DNA from: Urinicoccus massiliensis | GTDB taxonomy: Bacteria > Bacillota > Clostridia > Tissierellales > Peptoniphilaceae | Direction: 5' to 3' | Length of the DNA stretch: 64,000 bases | NCBI RefSeq assembly: GCF_900120405.1 | Contig: NZ_LT635493.1 | Span: forward strand, 471,037 to 535,036 | In this document: piece after piece, positions 32,426 to 40,938 of the stretch | Layout: each line of letters starts with the position of its first letter | How positions within the stretch are numbered: the first letter of the stretch is position 1 | Notes under the pieces: model-generated | Told to the model about the DNA's origin: nothing | The model's database searches: none | The model's input: only the letters and a program-made list of their open reading frames with translations | Program-made: the position numbers and the translations under genes

Positions 32426-33577
32426 TTAATAAAATCGTCCATTGGGAGACTCCTTTAAATAAATCCCGCTATCCCGGATACAGAGGCAGTAGTCATAGTG
32501 GCCACTTTCCAGCTCCTTGAAAAAGTCCTCCTTCTTGCCATAGCGGAAGTCAAAGCTGGTCATCTGGCTCAAATAGGGGGCCAGGGTACTTTCCAGGCCA
32601 TTGGTGTAGGAGTCGCCATAGACCAAAACCCTCAGCCCTCCCGGCCGGTCTGTCTTTAAAACCGAATAGGCCTGGTCTCCCCCCATGTAGATACCATAGT
32701 CCACTGTGGCCTTTTCAGGATTTAGCTCCAAGACCCGGCCAGGGCCTGCCGGAGTTTCCAGTTGGTAGGTCCAGGGCTTTTTATAACGATAGTAGGCAAA
32801 ATTTTCTTTCGGTCCCAGCCCGGGCATCTTGCGACTCCTGGACCCTACAAAGGGCCGGGGGTCTTTTACTTCTTCAAAGTCCTCTAGGATGTCGCCTTGG
32901 CCATAGGGGCTGGACAGCTTCTTTAAAATTTCCCGAGCCTCTAAAAGTAAGCCCCGGTTGGAACAGTGGTGGTCACTTTTTAAATAATAGGCTGCCGGGT
33001 CTTGGGCCAAGAGGTCCCGTAAAAATAAGCTATCCACCCCGGCCTGGTCCAAGGCCTCCTTTAAGTCCTTCTCTCCCTGGGCCAGGTAGCCGGTATCTTC
33101 CATATAGGATGGAAATTTTTTGGAAAAAATATCTGTCTGGTTGGGAATCCCCACAAAGAGAAACTGGGTCCCATACTTTTGGCAGTCCCCCTGGAGTTTT
33201 TTGTAAAAATGGGCCATGTCTTGGGCAGACAGGTCCGGCCGCAGGGAGTCTGTGTCCATCCCGTCCAGGTAGGGCAGTTGGACAGGCCCCCGCCAATAGA
33301 CATTGTTGACCACAGGCCTTCTTAGAATTTTCCCCTGGAAGACGGACTTGACCTGGATCAGGTCTTGCCGCCAGGGGTTGACATCTTGGATGTAGTCATT
33401 GACCTGGTTAAAATAGTCCCCGGACCCCAGACCCGCCAGGGTCATCCTAGGCTTGTCCATGGTGGGCCGGTTTTCAGAAAACAAGGGTCCATGGTAGGGG
33501 CTTATTTGAAGAAAAATTCCAAAAGCCAGGCAGAGGCCCAGGGATAAAAGAATAAACACTTTTTTGATAAGCTTCAT
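32426..33577 (-). CDS. DHHW/AlgJ-like SGNH-type protein for surface O-acetylation
   Basis: The 383-residue protein has an N-terminal signal anchor (about residues 8-27) and the pattern of DHHW proteins: NRPTMDKP, YFNQVNDYIQDVNPWRQDLIQVKSVFQGKILRR, then KSDHHCSNRGLLLEAREIL (the DHHW-like site, here DHHC) and LVYGDSYTNGLESTL (serine of GDSY) near the end. These are SGNH hydrolase-like extracytoplasmic proteins that act with an MBOAT acyltransferase. The MBOAT gene ends up just upstream (8-base gap), so the two form one pathway. The modified polymer is unknown. Confidence 0.85.
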   Translation of the reverse strand: MKLIKKVFILLSLGLCLAFGIFLQISPYHGPLFSENRPTMDKPRMTLAGLGSGDYFNQVNDYIQDVNPWRQDLIQVKSVFQGKILRRPVVNNVYWRGPVQLPYLDGMDTDSLRPDLSAQDMAHFYKKLQGDCQKYGTQFLFVGIPNQTDIFSKKFPSYMEDTGYLAQGEKDLKEALDQAGVDSLFLRDLLAQDPAAYYLKSDHHCSNRGLLLEAREILKKLSSPYGQGDILEDFEEVKDPRPFVGSRSRKMPGLGPKENFAYYRYKKPWTYQLETPAGPGRVLELNPEKATVDYGIYMGGDQAYSVLKTDRPGGLRVLVYGDSYTNGLESTLAPYLSQMTSFDFRYGKKEDFFKELESGHYDYCLCIRDSGIYLKESPNGRFY

Positions 33578-33585
33578 GGGTCCTC

Positions 33586-35004
33586 CTAAAAGCGAAAATA
33601 GATAAAGGGGTTAAAGCCCCCGGTTAACATGTAAACCAGGGCCAAAAGAAAGATGACCAAGAGGCCAAGACCCACTAGAAGGCTAAAGGCTTGGTTCCTT
33701 TCCGCCCGGGCCAGGGCCCATTTTTCCAAGGGCATGGAAAAAAGAATGGCCAGGCAAAAAGTCAGGCCGTAGTTGACTAGGACATAGGCATCCGTTGAAG
33801 CAAGAAGGCCCTTCCAGGTCCAGGCCACCTGCCCGTCCAAATAGGAATGGCCCAAGAGGGACCGGACCAGGTTGGCCAAAACCGTCAGGTCCTCGCAACG
33901 GAAGATGACCCAGCCGAAAAAGATAAAAGCCAGGGTTAAGACGTGGCTTAGGACCTTGGGCCCCCAGGACTTTAAGAAAAATTTTTCCACCATCAAGAGG
34001 AGGAAATAGTAGAGCCCCCAAAGAATATAATTCCAATAGGACCCATGCCAGAGGCCCGTTAAAAACCAAACCACAAGAAGGTTGAAAATTTGCCTTAAAA
34101 GCCCCCTCCTATTCCCACCCAGGGGGATGTAGACATAGTCCCGAAACCAGCTGGATAGGGAGATGTGCCAGCGCCGCCAAAATTCAGTAATGGACCGGCT
34201 GATATAGGGGAAGTTGAAATTTTCTAAAAAGTGGAAGCCGAAAATCCGACCCAGGCCAATGGCCATGTCGGAATAGCCGGAAAAGTCATAGTAGATTTGA
34301 AAACTATAGCTAACCATGGCCAAAAGAAAACCCACCGGGTCCGTCTTCCCGGCCAGGTCGTCAAAATAATAGTTGGCCACCAGGGCCATTTGGTTGGCCA
34401 GAAGGATCTTCTTGGAAAAACCCAGCATAAACCGCATAAGGCCATAGTAGGCATCCTCCCAAGAATGGGTCCGGTTCTTGATCTCCAAGGCCACCGTCTC
34501 GTAGCGGACAATGGGCCCTGCAATGAGTTGGGGAAACAAGCTGATGTAAAGGGCCACATTGAGGGGATTTTTCTGAACTGGAGCCTCCCGGCGGTAGATG
34601 TCAATGGTATAAGACATGGCCTGGAAGGTAAAAAAGGAAATCCCAATGGGCATCAAAATGTCCCTGGCGGGAATCTTCCAGGCAAAGAGGCTGTTGAGAT
34701 TGGCCAGGGTGAAATTATAGTATTTAAAGTAAAATAGGGGCAGGAGGTTTAAAAGGATACAAACCACCAGGTAAAATTTTCTGGTCCTGGGCCTAGCTTC
34801 CCGGTGGATGGCCAGGGCCAGACCATAGTTCATCAAGATGGAATAGACCATGACCCAGAGGTGGACCCCCGCTCCGGCAAAGTAAAAAAACAGGCTGGCC
34901 AAGACCAGGACCAGGTTTCTTACAGGCAGTTTTTTCAGGGAAAAATAGACCAGGCAAACCAGGGGTAAAAAATAAAATAAAAAAATTGAACTTGAAAAAA
35001 CCAT
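33586..35004 (-). CDS. MBOAT family O-acyltransferase (AlgI/DltB-like)
   Basis: The 472-residue polytopic protein belongs to the AlgI group of membrane-bound O-acyltransferases. Typical parts are MVFSSSIFLFYFLPLV, ILMPIGISFFTFQAMSYTIDIYRRE, YYDFSGYSDMAIGLGRIFGFHFLENFNFPY, SITEFWRRWHISLSSWFRDYVYIPLGGNRRG and WFLTGLWHGSYWNYILWG with the catalytic histidine. It passes acyl groups across the membrane to an extracytoplasmic acceptor. It is followed by the DHHW protein, the same pair as in alginate-type acetylation systems. No polymer synthesis genes are adjacent. Confidence 0.93.
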   Translation of the reverse strand: MVFSSSIFLFYFLPLVCLVYFSLKKLPVRNLVLVLASLFFYFAGAGVHLWVMVYSILMNYGLALAIHREARPRTRKFYLVVCILLNLLPLFYFKYYNFTLANLNSLFAWKIPARDILMPIGISFFTFQAMSYTIDIYRREAPVQKNPLNVALYISLFPQLIAGPIVRYETVALEIKNRTHSWEDAYYGLMRFMLGFSKKILLANQMALVANYYFDDLAGKTDPVGFLLAMVSYSFQIYYDFSGYSDMAIGLGRIFGFHFLENFNFPYISRSITEFWRRWHISLSSWFRDYVYIPLGGNRRGLLRQIFNLLVVWFLTGLWHGSYWNYILWGLYYFLLLMVEKFFLKSWGPKVLSHVLTLAFIFFGWVIFRCEDLTVLANLVRSLLGHSYLDGQVAWTWKGLLASTDAYVLVNYGLTFCLAILFSMPLEKWALARAERNQAFSLLVGLGLLVIFLLALVYMLTGGFNPFIYFRF

Positions 35005-35105
35005 GATACCCTCCCCTTCTTCTTCATTTATCCTACCATAACTTTCTTGGATTTTCTATGGTATCTTTGGCCAAAATGGGGTAAAACTATAAGGAGGTGA
35101 AAAGA

Positions 35106-35675
35106 ATGTTTTCTGTTTATTTCATACAAGATAATGTCCAAAAAGAAATCGGCCTCTTGGAAGACCAGGCCCAGCTGGAAGGTCTTATCCGGGCCATTGA
35201 AGAAGTCTGTCCCTTGGAAAATATAGAGGGAGACTACTTTATCCATAAAAAAGACCTGCCAGACTATGGAGAAATCCACTTCCACGGCCACAAGATTCCC
35301 TTGAGCCGGTTTGAATTTCCCCTGGAAGATGACATCTACATCCAAGGCCAGCCTTTAAGAGATTTAAGCCAGGAAGGCCAAGGCTATGGCGATGGCTACC
35401 TGGTTATTGAAAACTACGCCATCCCAGCAGGAGAAGTCCAAGCCTATATCCGGGACCGGGAAGCCGCCTACCAAAGAGTTAAGTCTGCCCTAGAAGACCG
35501 GGGTTTTCAAGTCTCCCGCTCCCTCCAAGGGTCCGAAGATGGAGAGGCCATTGTCCTGGAAAAAGAAGGCTGCCAGCAATGGTACTTTGCCGCCCTGGAC
35601 CCGGCCTTTGTCGCCGACCTTCCCCAAGATGAACAAGCCTTCCAAGCCATGCTAGACGACTACTTGCAAGAGTAA
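35106..35675 (+). CDS. Protein of unknown function (189 aa)
   Basis: I do not recognise this soluble acidic protein. It begins MFSVYFIQDNVQKEIG, has a stretch around KKDLPDYGEIHFHGHKIPLSRFEF, and ends in an acidic helix-like tail DLPQDEQAFQAMLDDYLQE. No signal peptide or membrane segment is visible. AAGGAGG at 35091-35097 places the start at ATG 35106; the in-frame GTG at 35097 is part of the ribosome site. It lies divergent from MBOAT and 57 bases before a nitroreductase gene on the same strand; codon use is like the host. Its stop codon is the first base triplet of a repeated 17-mer. Confidence 0.7.
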   Translation: MFSVYFIQDNVQKEIGLLEDQAQLEGLIRAIEEVCPLENIEGDYFIHKKDLPDYGEIHFHGHKIPLSRFEFPLEDDIYIQGQPLRDLSQEGQGYGDGYLVIENYAIPAGEVQAYIRDREAAYQRVKSALEDRGFQVSRSLQGSEDGEAIVLEKEGCQQWYFAALDPAFVADLPQDEQAFQAMLDDYLQE

Positions 35676-35712
35676 AAATTCATTAGCTTCAAGACTAAAA
35701 ATTCATTAGCTT
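35673..35712 (+). repeat. Direct repeat of 17 bp between unknown gene and nitroreductase gene
   Basis: TAAAAATTCATTAGCTT occurs exactly twice, at 35673-35689 and 35696-35712, a 23-bp period. The first copy begins with the stop codon of the upstream gene, and the second ends 20 bases before the ATG region of the nitroreductase gene. Confidence 0.85.
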
Positions 35713-35732
35713 ATAAAAAGAAAGGAGATCCT

Positions 35733-36302
35733 ATGATTCCCGAATCCCTACAAACCCGTCGCAGTTTTTACCAGCTCAACAAAGACCTTCCCCTGTCCCA
35801 AGACCAGGTCATCTACCTCCTGGAAGACCTTTTAGAACTGGTCCCCGATGCCTTTAATATGAAAAGCTCCAAGGTCCTTTTAGCCTTTGGCCAAAGCCAT
35901 GACCAAGTTTGGGACCAAGTCTATGCCTCTTTTAACGGCAAGGTCGCCAGAGATAAAATCGACAGCTTCAAGGCCGGAGCCGGCACCATCCTCTACTTCA
36001 TCGACCAAGACATTGTAGACCAGATGAAAAAAGACTACCCCGTCTATGCCCACAACATGGACGACTGGGCCCAACAAGCCAGTGGCATGCTGCAAATCAA
36101 TGTTTGGACCGCCCTGGCCGAACTCGGCGTAGGTGCCAATATCCAACACTACAACCCCCTCATTGACCGGGACATTAAAAAACTCTTCCAGGTCCCCGAC
36201 TCCTACAAGCTGGTGGCCCAAATGCCCTTTGGCGGCATTGTAGAACAACCCCCGGCCAAGGAAAAAGACTACCCCTTTAACCGGATCCAAATTTTCTATT
36301 AA
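35733..36302 (+). CDS. Nitroreductase family protein (FRM2/HBN1-like)
   Basis: The 189-residue flavoprotein belongs to the small nitroreductase group near yeast Frm2/Hbn1. It has TRRSFYQLNKDLPLS (FMN-phosphate contact), DAFNMKSSKVLL, FKAGAGTILYFID, WAQQASGMLQINVWTALAELGVGANIQHYNP and PFGGIVEQP. Family members reduce nitroaromatics or quinones with NAD(P)H; the physiological substrate is not known. AGGAGATC precedes ATG 35733. It probably shares a transcript with the unknown gene before it. Confidence 0.88.
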   Translation: MIPESLQTRRSFYQLNKDLPLSQDQVIYLLEDLLELVPDAFNMKSSKVLLAFGQSHDQVWDQVYASFNGKVARDKIDSFKAGAGTILYFIDQDIVDQMKKDYPVYAHNMDDWAQQASGMLQINVWTALAELGVGANIQHYNPLIDRDIKKLFQVPDSYKLVAQMPFGGIVEQPPAKEKDYPFNRIQIFY

Positions 36303-36462
36303 GATGCAATAAAAAGGTCCATCCTTGAAGGCAAGTCCTAGAAGAGATTTATATCCTGAAAATAGCGGCATAGGCGGAACCATCCCCTGTGCCCTTTTTG
36401 CATTCCTTGGACTCGCTACTTCCCCAGGGAAGTTAAAGAATCAAAATAAAAAGGAGATGCAA

Positions 36463-36684
36463 ATGAATTTTCCTGAAGAAATAAAAAGAATTAGACAACG
36501 CTCATTCCTTACACAGCAGGACTTTGCAAAGAAAATCGGCGTGGCATTTTCCACTGTGAACCGTTGGGAAGCTGGACGTTCCAAACCCAACTTAAAAGCA
36601 ATGAAAAGCATTTATGGCTTTTGCTTAGAGCGTAAACTTCCTTATGAAACTATAGAAGAAGCTTGGCTGGACTATAAACTATAG
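36463..36684 (+). CDS. Small XRE-type helix-turn-helix protein
   Basis: The 73-residue protein is a single XRE helix-turn-helix: EIKRIRQRSFLTQQDFAKKIGVAFSTVNRWEAGRSKPNLKAM. AAGGAG (36451-36456) sets the start at ATG 36463; the open frame further upstream shows no ribosome site. Small proteins of this type often stand directly before hsdM in type I restriction loci of Firmicutes, and a broken hsdM follows 21 bases later. Here its function is probably lost with the system. Base composition is more AT-rich than the host. Confidence 0.8.
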   Translation: MNFPEEIKRIRQRSFLTQQDFAKKIGVAFSTVNRWEAGRSKPNLKAMKSIYGFCLERKLPYETIEEAWLDYKL

Positions 36685-36705
36685 AAATAAAGGAGCAAGA
36701 TTCCC

Positions 36706-37150
36706 ATGACGGACAATGAACTGAAAGAATTAAAAGATACCCTCTGGCACTCTGCCGATATTCTTCGTGCAAGTGCCCATTTAGCTGCCAATAAATACGG
36801 TCAGCCCATTTTGGGACTTATCTTCCTGCGCTATTCAGATATTTTATACAAACAACATAAGAAAGCCATAGAGGAAGAATACCATCGAGAAATACGGCTT
36901 CTATCTTCCTGAGTGTGCTTATTACGACTTCCTCAACGATGCCCCCGATGATGCCAACAAGGCGACCCTTGTAAAAGAAGCCATGGAAGCCATGGAAGAT
37001 GAAAACCCTAAAATGGACGGCGGAACATTCTACACCCCTTCCAGTGTTGTTAAATATATGGTGGAAGTATTAAACCCACAAGCAGGTGAAAAAAAGTTCC
37101 TGGAGAACAAAACAACATATTTGATACATTTTAACGGCACAGCCGCTTAG
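36706..37150 (+). pseudogene. hsdM remnant (type I restriction-modification methyltransferase)
   Basis: The first 68 codons (36706-36912) give the HsdM N-terminus: LWHSADILRASAHLAANKYGQPILGLIFLRYSDILY. Around 36888 the frame shifts by one base, and the next frame continues the same protein with KYGFYLPECAYYDFLND, KEAMEAMEDENPKMDGGTFYTPSSVVKYMVEVLNPQAG. The joining of the EAMEDENP part to the GTFYTP part suggests an internal deletion too. The gene then ends abruptly in unrelated sequence with a stop at 37148-37150. The catalytic NPPF/Y motif region is missing. No hsdS or hsdR follows. This is the left edge of the acquired cassette. Confidence 0.85.
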
Positions 37151-37202
37151 GGTACGGAACTCATACTCAGGGGTACGAAAACTAATGCGCTAACCCTAAA
37201 AC

Positions 37203-37248
37203 AAAAGGGACTGACTGCAAACATGAGCTTGCAGTCAGTCCCTTTTTC
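37203..37248. terminator. Strong bidirectional terminator between hsdM remnant and ABC genes
   Basis: GGGACTGACTGCAA and TTGCAGTCAGTCCC pair perfectly over 14 bp, with AAAA before and TTTTT after. It closes the minus-strand cassette operon and any plus-strand transcript of the hsdM remnant. About 50 bases between the pseudogene and this hairpin hold nothing I can name. Confidence 0.9.
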
Positions 37249-37284
37249 ATAATAATTGGAGTTGCTAAATTAAAATAAATTTGT

Positions 37285-39033
37285 TCAACTGAATTGCCAG
37301 TTACTTGTCTTATTGAGTATTTTCTGGAAATCTTTATATATTCCTTCTTCTTCTATTAACTGTTCATGCGTTCCCTGCTGTACCAGCTTTCCTTGGTCTA
37401 TAACTAAAATATTGTCAGCGAACTGTATTGTGTTTAGCCTGTGGGCAATAACGATCAATGTTTTTCCTTTGACCAAGGCGGATATGGCTTGTTGAATTAA
37501 ATGCTCATTTTCAGGATCAACACTGGCAGTTGCTTCATCTAATATAACGATAGGTGCATCTTTTAGTATGGCACGAGCAATGGATAAGCGTTGTTTTTCT
37601 CCTCCTGAAAGTGTCGATCCGCCTTCGCCAAGCATCGTGTTATAGCCGTTTGGTAAATTCTCAATAAATTCATGACAAGCCGCCTTTTTGGCAGCTTCTT
37701 TAATCTCCTCGATGCTGGCTTCCGGTCTGCCGAAACGAATGTTGTTTAATATCGTGTCATGAAACAGATATACATGCTGAAAAACGATCGAAATATATTG
37801 CAGCAGAGTATCACAAGTCATTTCCCTGATATCATGTCCATCGATAGAAATAGACCCATGATTGACATCATAGAATCTGGCAAGCAAATTACAGAGCGTT
37901 GTTTTACCGGAACCGGAGGGTCCCACGATGGCTAAAGTTGAATTTTCGGGAAGAGAAAAGCTCACATTCTCGATAGCATTTTTGTGATCATAAGCGAAAG
38001 ATACGTTCTGATAAGAAATGTCAAAATTGTTTAAAACAATGTCTTTTGAATCTTCGTCGATATAGTTTGCCGTCTTAATTGTTTGAAGTTTGTCCAGTGC
38101 TGCTCGCATCATTTCCAAGGTGTGAGCAGCATCGGTTACTGTTTCCAAACGAGCAAACATAACAAATGAAAAGATCACTACCATGAGCATGATAGGCAGA
38201 GAAATTTCACCGTGAATGGTTTGAAGGCATACCATAAAAGCGATTGCTACGGAGGTCAATTTTAGGCTTAACTGATAAAGACCGTTCGTCCACATGTAAG
38301 CATTTTCTATTTTGATGTTGATGTCACGTTGATCGGAAAAAGATTTTTGTAGTTCCGCAACGGCGCTTCCTGTTCTCCCATACGATTTAATAACCGTTAT
38401 TCCACGGATAAATTGGAGTGTCGCGTTAATCATGCTATCATTGGCTTTCTGGCGCACCGCTGTGTTTGCCCGGCTATCTTTCACCAGTCGGCGCTGGAAA
38501 AATGCAGAGCATAATACACCTACTAAAGCAACAGTTGCCACTTTCCACGAGAAAAAAAGGATGCATAGAATCATGGCAAGAGTCTGCAAATAAGCTCCGA
38601 TAACCGTATCCGTCATCTTCATGGCATACAATTCCAAAGCAGATAAGTCGGTTGTAACTGCTCCCGCAATTTCACCGGTCTTGTGACGGTCAAAAAATCC
38701 AAGGGAAACTCGCTTTAATATATCGCCTATCTCGATGCGCTCCTCGGCTGTTTTTTCATAAGCAATGCTTTCTTGAAAAACAGCCCGCAGATAGGAGAAG
38801 AAAAAACGACCTAAAACACAGAAAACCATAAACAAAAGCGCCCATAAAGCTTCCTTTGTGTGCAAACTCCTGAGCCCTGCCGTATCCTGCAGCATAAGGT
38901 TCAGAACATAAGCCGCTCCCATCAAGGGAAAAGCAATAAAGAAATTCTCTAATAACGACCAGACGATGCCCCAGTAAAATCTTTTTTTATAAGAACCTGT
39001 CCAATCAACGATACGTTTGATCATGGTAAACAT
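37285..39033 (-). CDS. ABC exporter-fold half-transporter, second of pair (IrtB/YbtQ-like)
   Basis: The 582-residue protein has a six-helix exporter transmembrane domain (residues about 1-310) and an ATPase domain. Walker A is GPSGSGKTT, signature LSGGEKQR, Walker B APIVILDEATASVD, H-loop IAHRLNT. Its start abuts the stop of the upstream half-transporter gene (TAAATG), so the two likely form a heterodimer. Exporter-fold pairs next to an AraC regulator and iron-related genes (IrtAB, YbtPQ) act in siderophore import. That role is inferred from the context here. It is the last gene of the cassette operon. Confidence 0.85.
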   Translation of the reverse strand: MFTMIKRIVDWTGSYKKRFYWGIVWSLLENFFIAFPLMGAAYVLNLMLQDTAGLRSLHTKEALWALLFMVFCVLGRFFFSYLRAVFQESIAYEKTAEERIEIGDILKRVSLGFFDRHKTGEIAGAVTTDLSALELYAMKMTDTVIGAYLQTLAMILCILFFSWKVATVALVGVLCSAFFQRRLVKDSRANTAVRQKANDSMINATLQFIRGITVIKSYGRTGSAVAELQKSFSDQRDINIKIENAYMWTNGLYQLSLKLTSVAIAFMVCLQTIHGEISLPIMLMVVIFSFVMFARLETVTDAAHTLEMMRAALDKLQTIKTANYIDEDSKDIVLNNFDISYQNVSFAYDHKNAIENVSFSLPENSTLAIVGPSGSGKTTLCNLLARFYDVNHGSISIDGHDIREMTCDTLLQYISIVFQHVYLFHDTILNNIRFGRPEASIEEIKEAAKKAACHEFIENLPNGYNTMLGEGGSTLSGGEKQRLSIARAILKDAPIVILDEATASVDPENEHLIQQAISALVKGKTLIVIAHRLNTIQFADNILVIDQGKLVQQGTHEQLIEEEGIYKDFQKILNKTSNWQFS

Positions 39034-40821
39034 TTATTTATCCACTCCTTTCTCTTGATTGGATGCCGCCCATACTTTGGCACCAACATGTGCTTCCCAC
39101 ATGGAGCGGTAAAGGGAACAAGCCTTCAGAAGTTCATTCTGCGTTCCTTCCGCCACTTTTGTGCCTTCCTGCAAAACAACGATTTTGTCGGCATTTTTTA
39201 TTGTAGAAAGCCTATGGGCAATCACTAACAGCGTCTTGCCACGCGTTAGTTCATTAATTGATTTTTGGAGTTGAAGTTCATTTTCCGGATCAGTAAATGC
39301 GGTTGCTTCATCCAAAACAACGATAGGGGCATCTTTTAGTATTGCCCTGGCAATTGCTATACGCTGTTTTTCACCGCCCGATAGTTTATCCCCCGCTTCT
39401 CCAGCCGGCGTGTCCCAACCTTGTTCTAAACGTGAAATAAACTCTTCGCATTGTGCCATATGAGCAGCCTGAAACACCTCTTCTTTTGTTGCGGCCGGAT
39501 TGCCTACGCGGATATTTTCAAAAAGGGACATATTGAAAAGAAAATTATCCTGAGAAACATAGCTGATGAGTCCTGAGAGCTGTCCAAGTGGCAAAGAGCG
39601 TATATCCTTTCCTCCGATACAAATACATCCCTGATTCACATCCCAAAAACGCAAAAGCAATCGAGATAAGGTAGATTTTCCTCCGCCGGAAGGACCTACC
39701 AAAGCTACGAAAGATTCCTCGGGTATTTCTAAAGAAAAATCTTTAACGACAGGTGCTTGAGCCTCTTCATAAGAAAATGTGACATCCTTATATGAAATGT
39801 CATAACCGGACAGTTCTTTCGACTCTTTTTCTTCCGGAAGCTCTTGCAAGTCTAAGATTTTCTGAACATCCAGCAGAGCGTATTCAATGGATTTATAGCT
39901 GTTGACAGCTGTCGTAAAGTATGAAACGGGGCCTACCAGACTTAAGGAAAGGATGATGGTAAGCGTTAGTTCAGCAGGTGTTAGATTTCCTGTAGCATAA
40001 AGCAAGATACCTGCCGGAAGAATGCCTAATAGTGTGCTCGGCAGTATCGCCGCTGCAAAATTCATCAGAGGCCAAGTGGAGCGAAACCAATCTAAAGTAA
40101 AATCTTTAAAGGACGTGATCGCATTCGTATATTTTTTATAGGATTTACTGGATTGATTAAAAGCCTTGACAACCTCAATGCCTTCCACATATTCCACAAT
40201 CACACTGTCCACTTTTTTAGAAGCTTTCATATAGCTGTCATATTTGCTGTTAAATGTCTTCATGACGATCGCATAGGCAAGCACGCCAAAAGGAATGCAG
40301 GCAACAGATGCCAATGCGACTTTCCAATTCCATACCAGCATGAAAATAAATACGATAACAGGAAAAATCAGATTCGATAAGCCTTCCGGTATCAAGTGTG
40401 CCAAAGGTAATTCAATCGTTTCTACACGGTCAACAATAATGCTCTTGAGTTCACCGGCGGTTTTTCCTGTTACAGTTCCAAGCGGCAATCGCATTAATTT
40501 ATCGGTCAGTCGGCTTCGTATATTTTTAAGAATATGGTAGGCGGCATGATGAGACCGATTCGTTGAGATTGTGTGAAACATGACTTTAAGGCCATATCCT
40601 GCGACGCACAAAAGGAACCAAGGGACAAGTGAATGCACAGAAATTTGACTGCTATCTTGTACTTTTGAAAAAAATACAAGAAGGACTTGATAGATCCCAA
40701 AATAAGGCAAAAAACCACAGAAAACGCTTAGCACGGCAAATAGAATAGATAGTATAAACTGTGATTTCGCACTGTCTGCAAAAGACAGAACAATCGGCAA
40801 TATTCTTTTTTTGCTTTTCAA
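39034..40821 (-). CDS. ABC exporter-fold half-transporter, first of pair (IrtA/YbtP-like)
   Basis: The 595-residue protein has six membrane helices (about 20-320) and an ATPase with Walker A GPSGGGKST, signature LSGGEKQRIAIARAIL, Walker B IVVLDEATAFTDPENE and H-loop IAHRLST. The start is TTG at 40819-40821 after GAGGTG. This ribosome site lies inside one arm of a long inverted repeat that can form a terminator-like hairpin, so expression may be attenuated. No siderophore-interaction domain like that of mycobacterial IrtA is present. Confidence 0.85.
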   Translation of the reverse strand: MKSKKRILPIVLSFADSAKSQFILSILFAVLSVFCGFLPYFGIYQVLLVFFSKVQDSSQISVHSLVPWFLLCVAGYGLKVMFHTISTNRSHHAAYHILKNIRSRLTDKLMRLPLGTVTGKTAGELKSIIVDRVETIELPLAHLIPEGLSNLIFPVIVFIFMLVWNWKVALASVACIPFGVLAYAIVMKTFNSKYDSYMKASKKVDSVIVEYVEGIEVVKAFNQSSKSYKKYTNAITSFKDFTLDWFRSTWPLMNFAAAILPSTLLGILPAGILLYATGNLTPAELTLTIILSLSLVGPVSYFTTAVNSYKSIEYALLDVQKILDLQELPEEKESKELSGYDISYKDVTFSYEEAQAPVVKDFSLEIPEESFVALVGPSGGGKSTLSRLLLRFWDVNQGCICIGGKDIRSLPLGQLSGLISYVSQDNFLFNMSLFENIRVGNPAATKEEVFQAAHMAQCEEFISRLEQGWDTPAGEAGDKLSGGEKQRIAIARAILKDAPIVVLDEATAFTDPENELQLQKSINELTRGKTLLVIAHRLSTIKNADKIVVLQEGTKVAEGTQNELLKACSLYRSMWEAHVGAKVWAASNQEKGVDK

Positions 40822-40828
40822 AATAAAA

Positions 40829-40902
40829 ACACCTCATTTCTAAACTGTTTTGGTCGAAGAGAATTCAACGTATTCTCTAAAACAGTTTATGAAATAAGGT
40901 GT
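40829..40902 (-). promoter_or_regulatory. Long inverted repeat holding the ribosome site of the ABC pair (attenuator-like)
   Basis: Arms ACACCTCATTTCTAAACTGTTTT (40829-40851) and AAAACAGTTTATGAAATAAGGTGT (40879-40902) match with one mismatch and one extra base. The loop carries a second hairpin, AGAGAAT/ATTCTCT (40858-40864, 40872-40878). As RNA of the minus strand, the last arm contains GAGGTG, the ribosome site for the TTG start at 40821, and is followed by TTTTTATTTT. The structure could end transcription or hide the ribosome site between araC and the ABC genes. Confidence 0.8.
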
Positions 40903-40938
40903 GGTCCGTTCCACCCTCTAATGGGAAAACAGCCCCGT

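Noticed and set aside
32251-32442. 63-codon minus-strand ORF before glnN
   Set aside because: It spans the glnN promoter, leader hairpin and the end of the DHHW gene region, with no ribosome site or homology.
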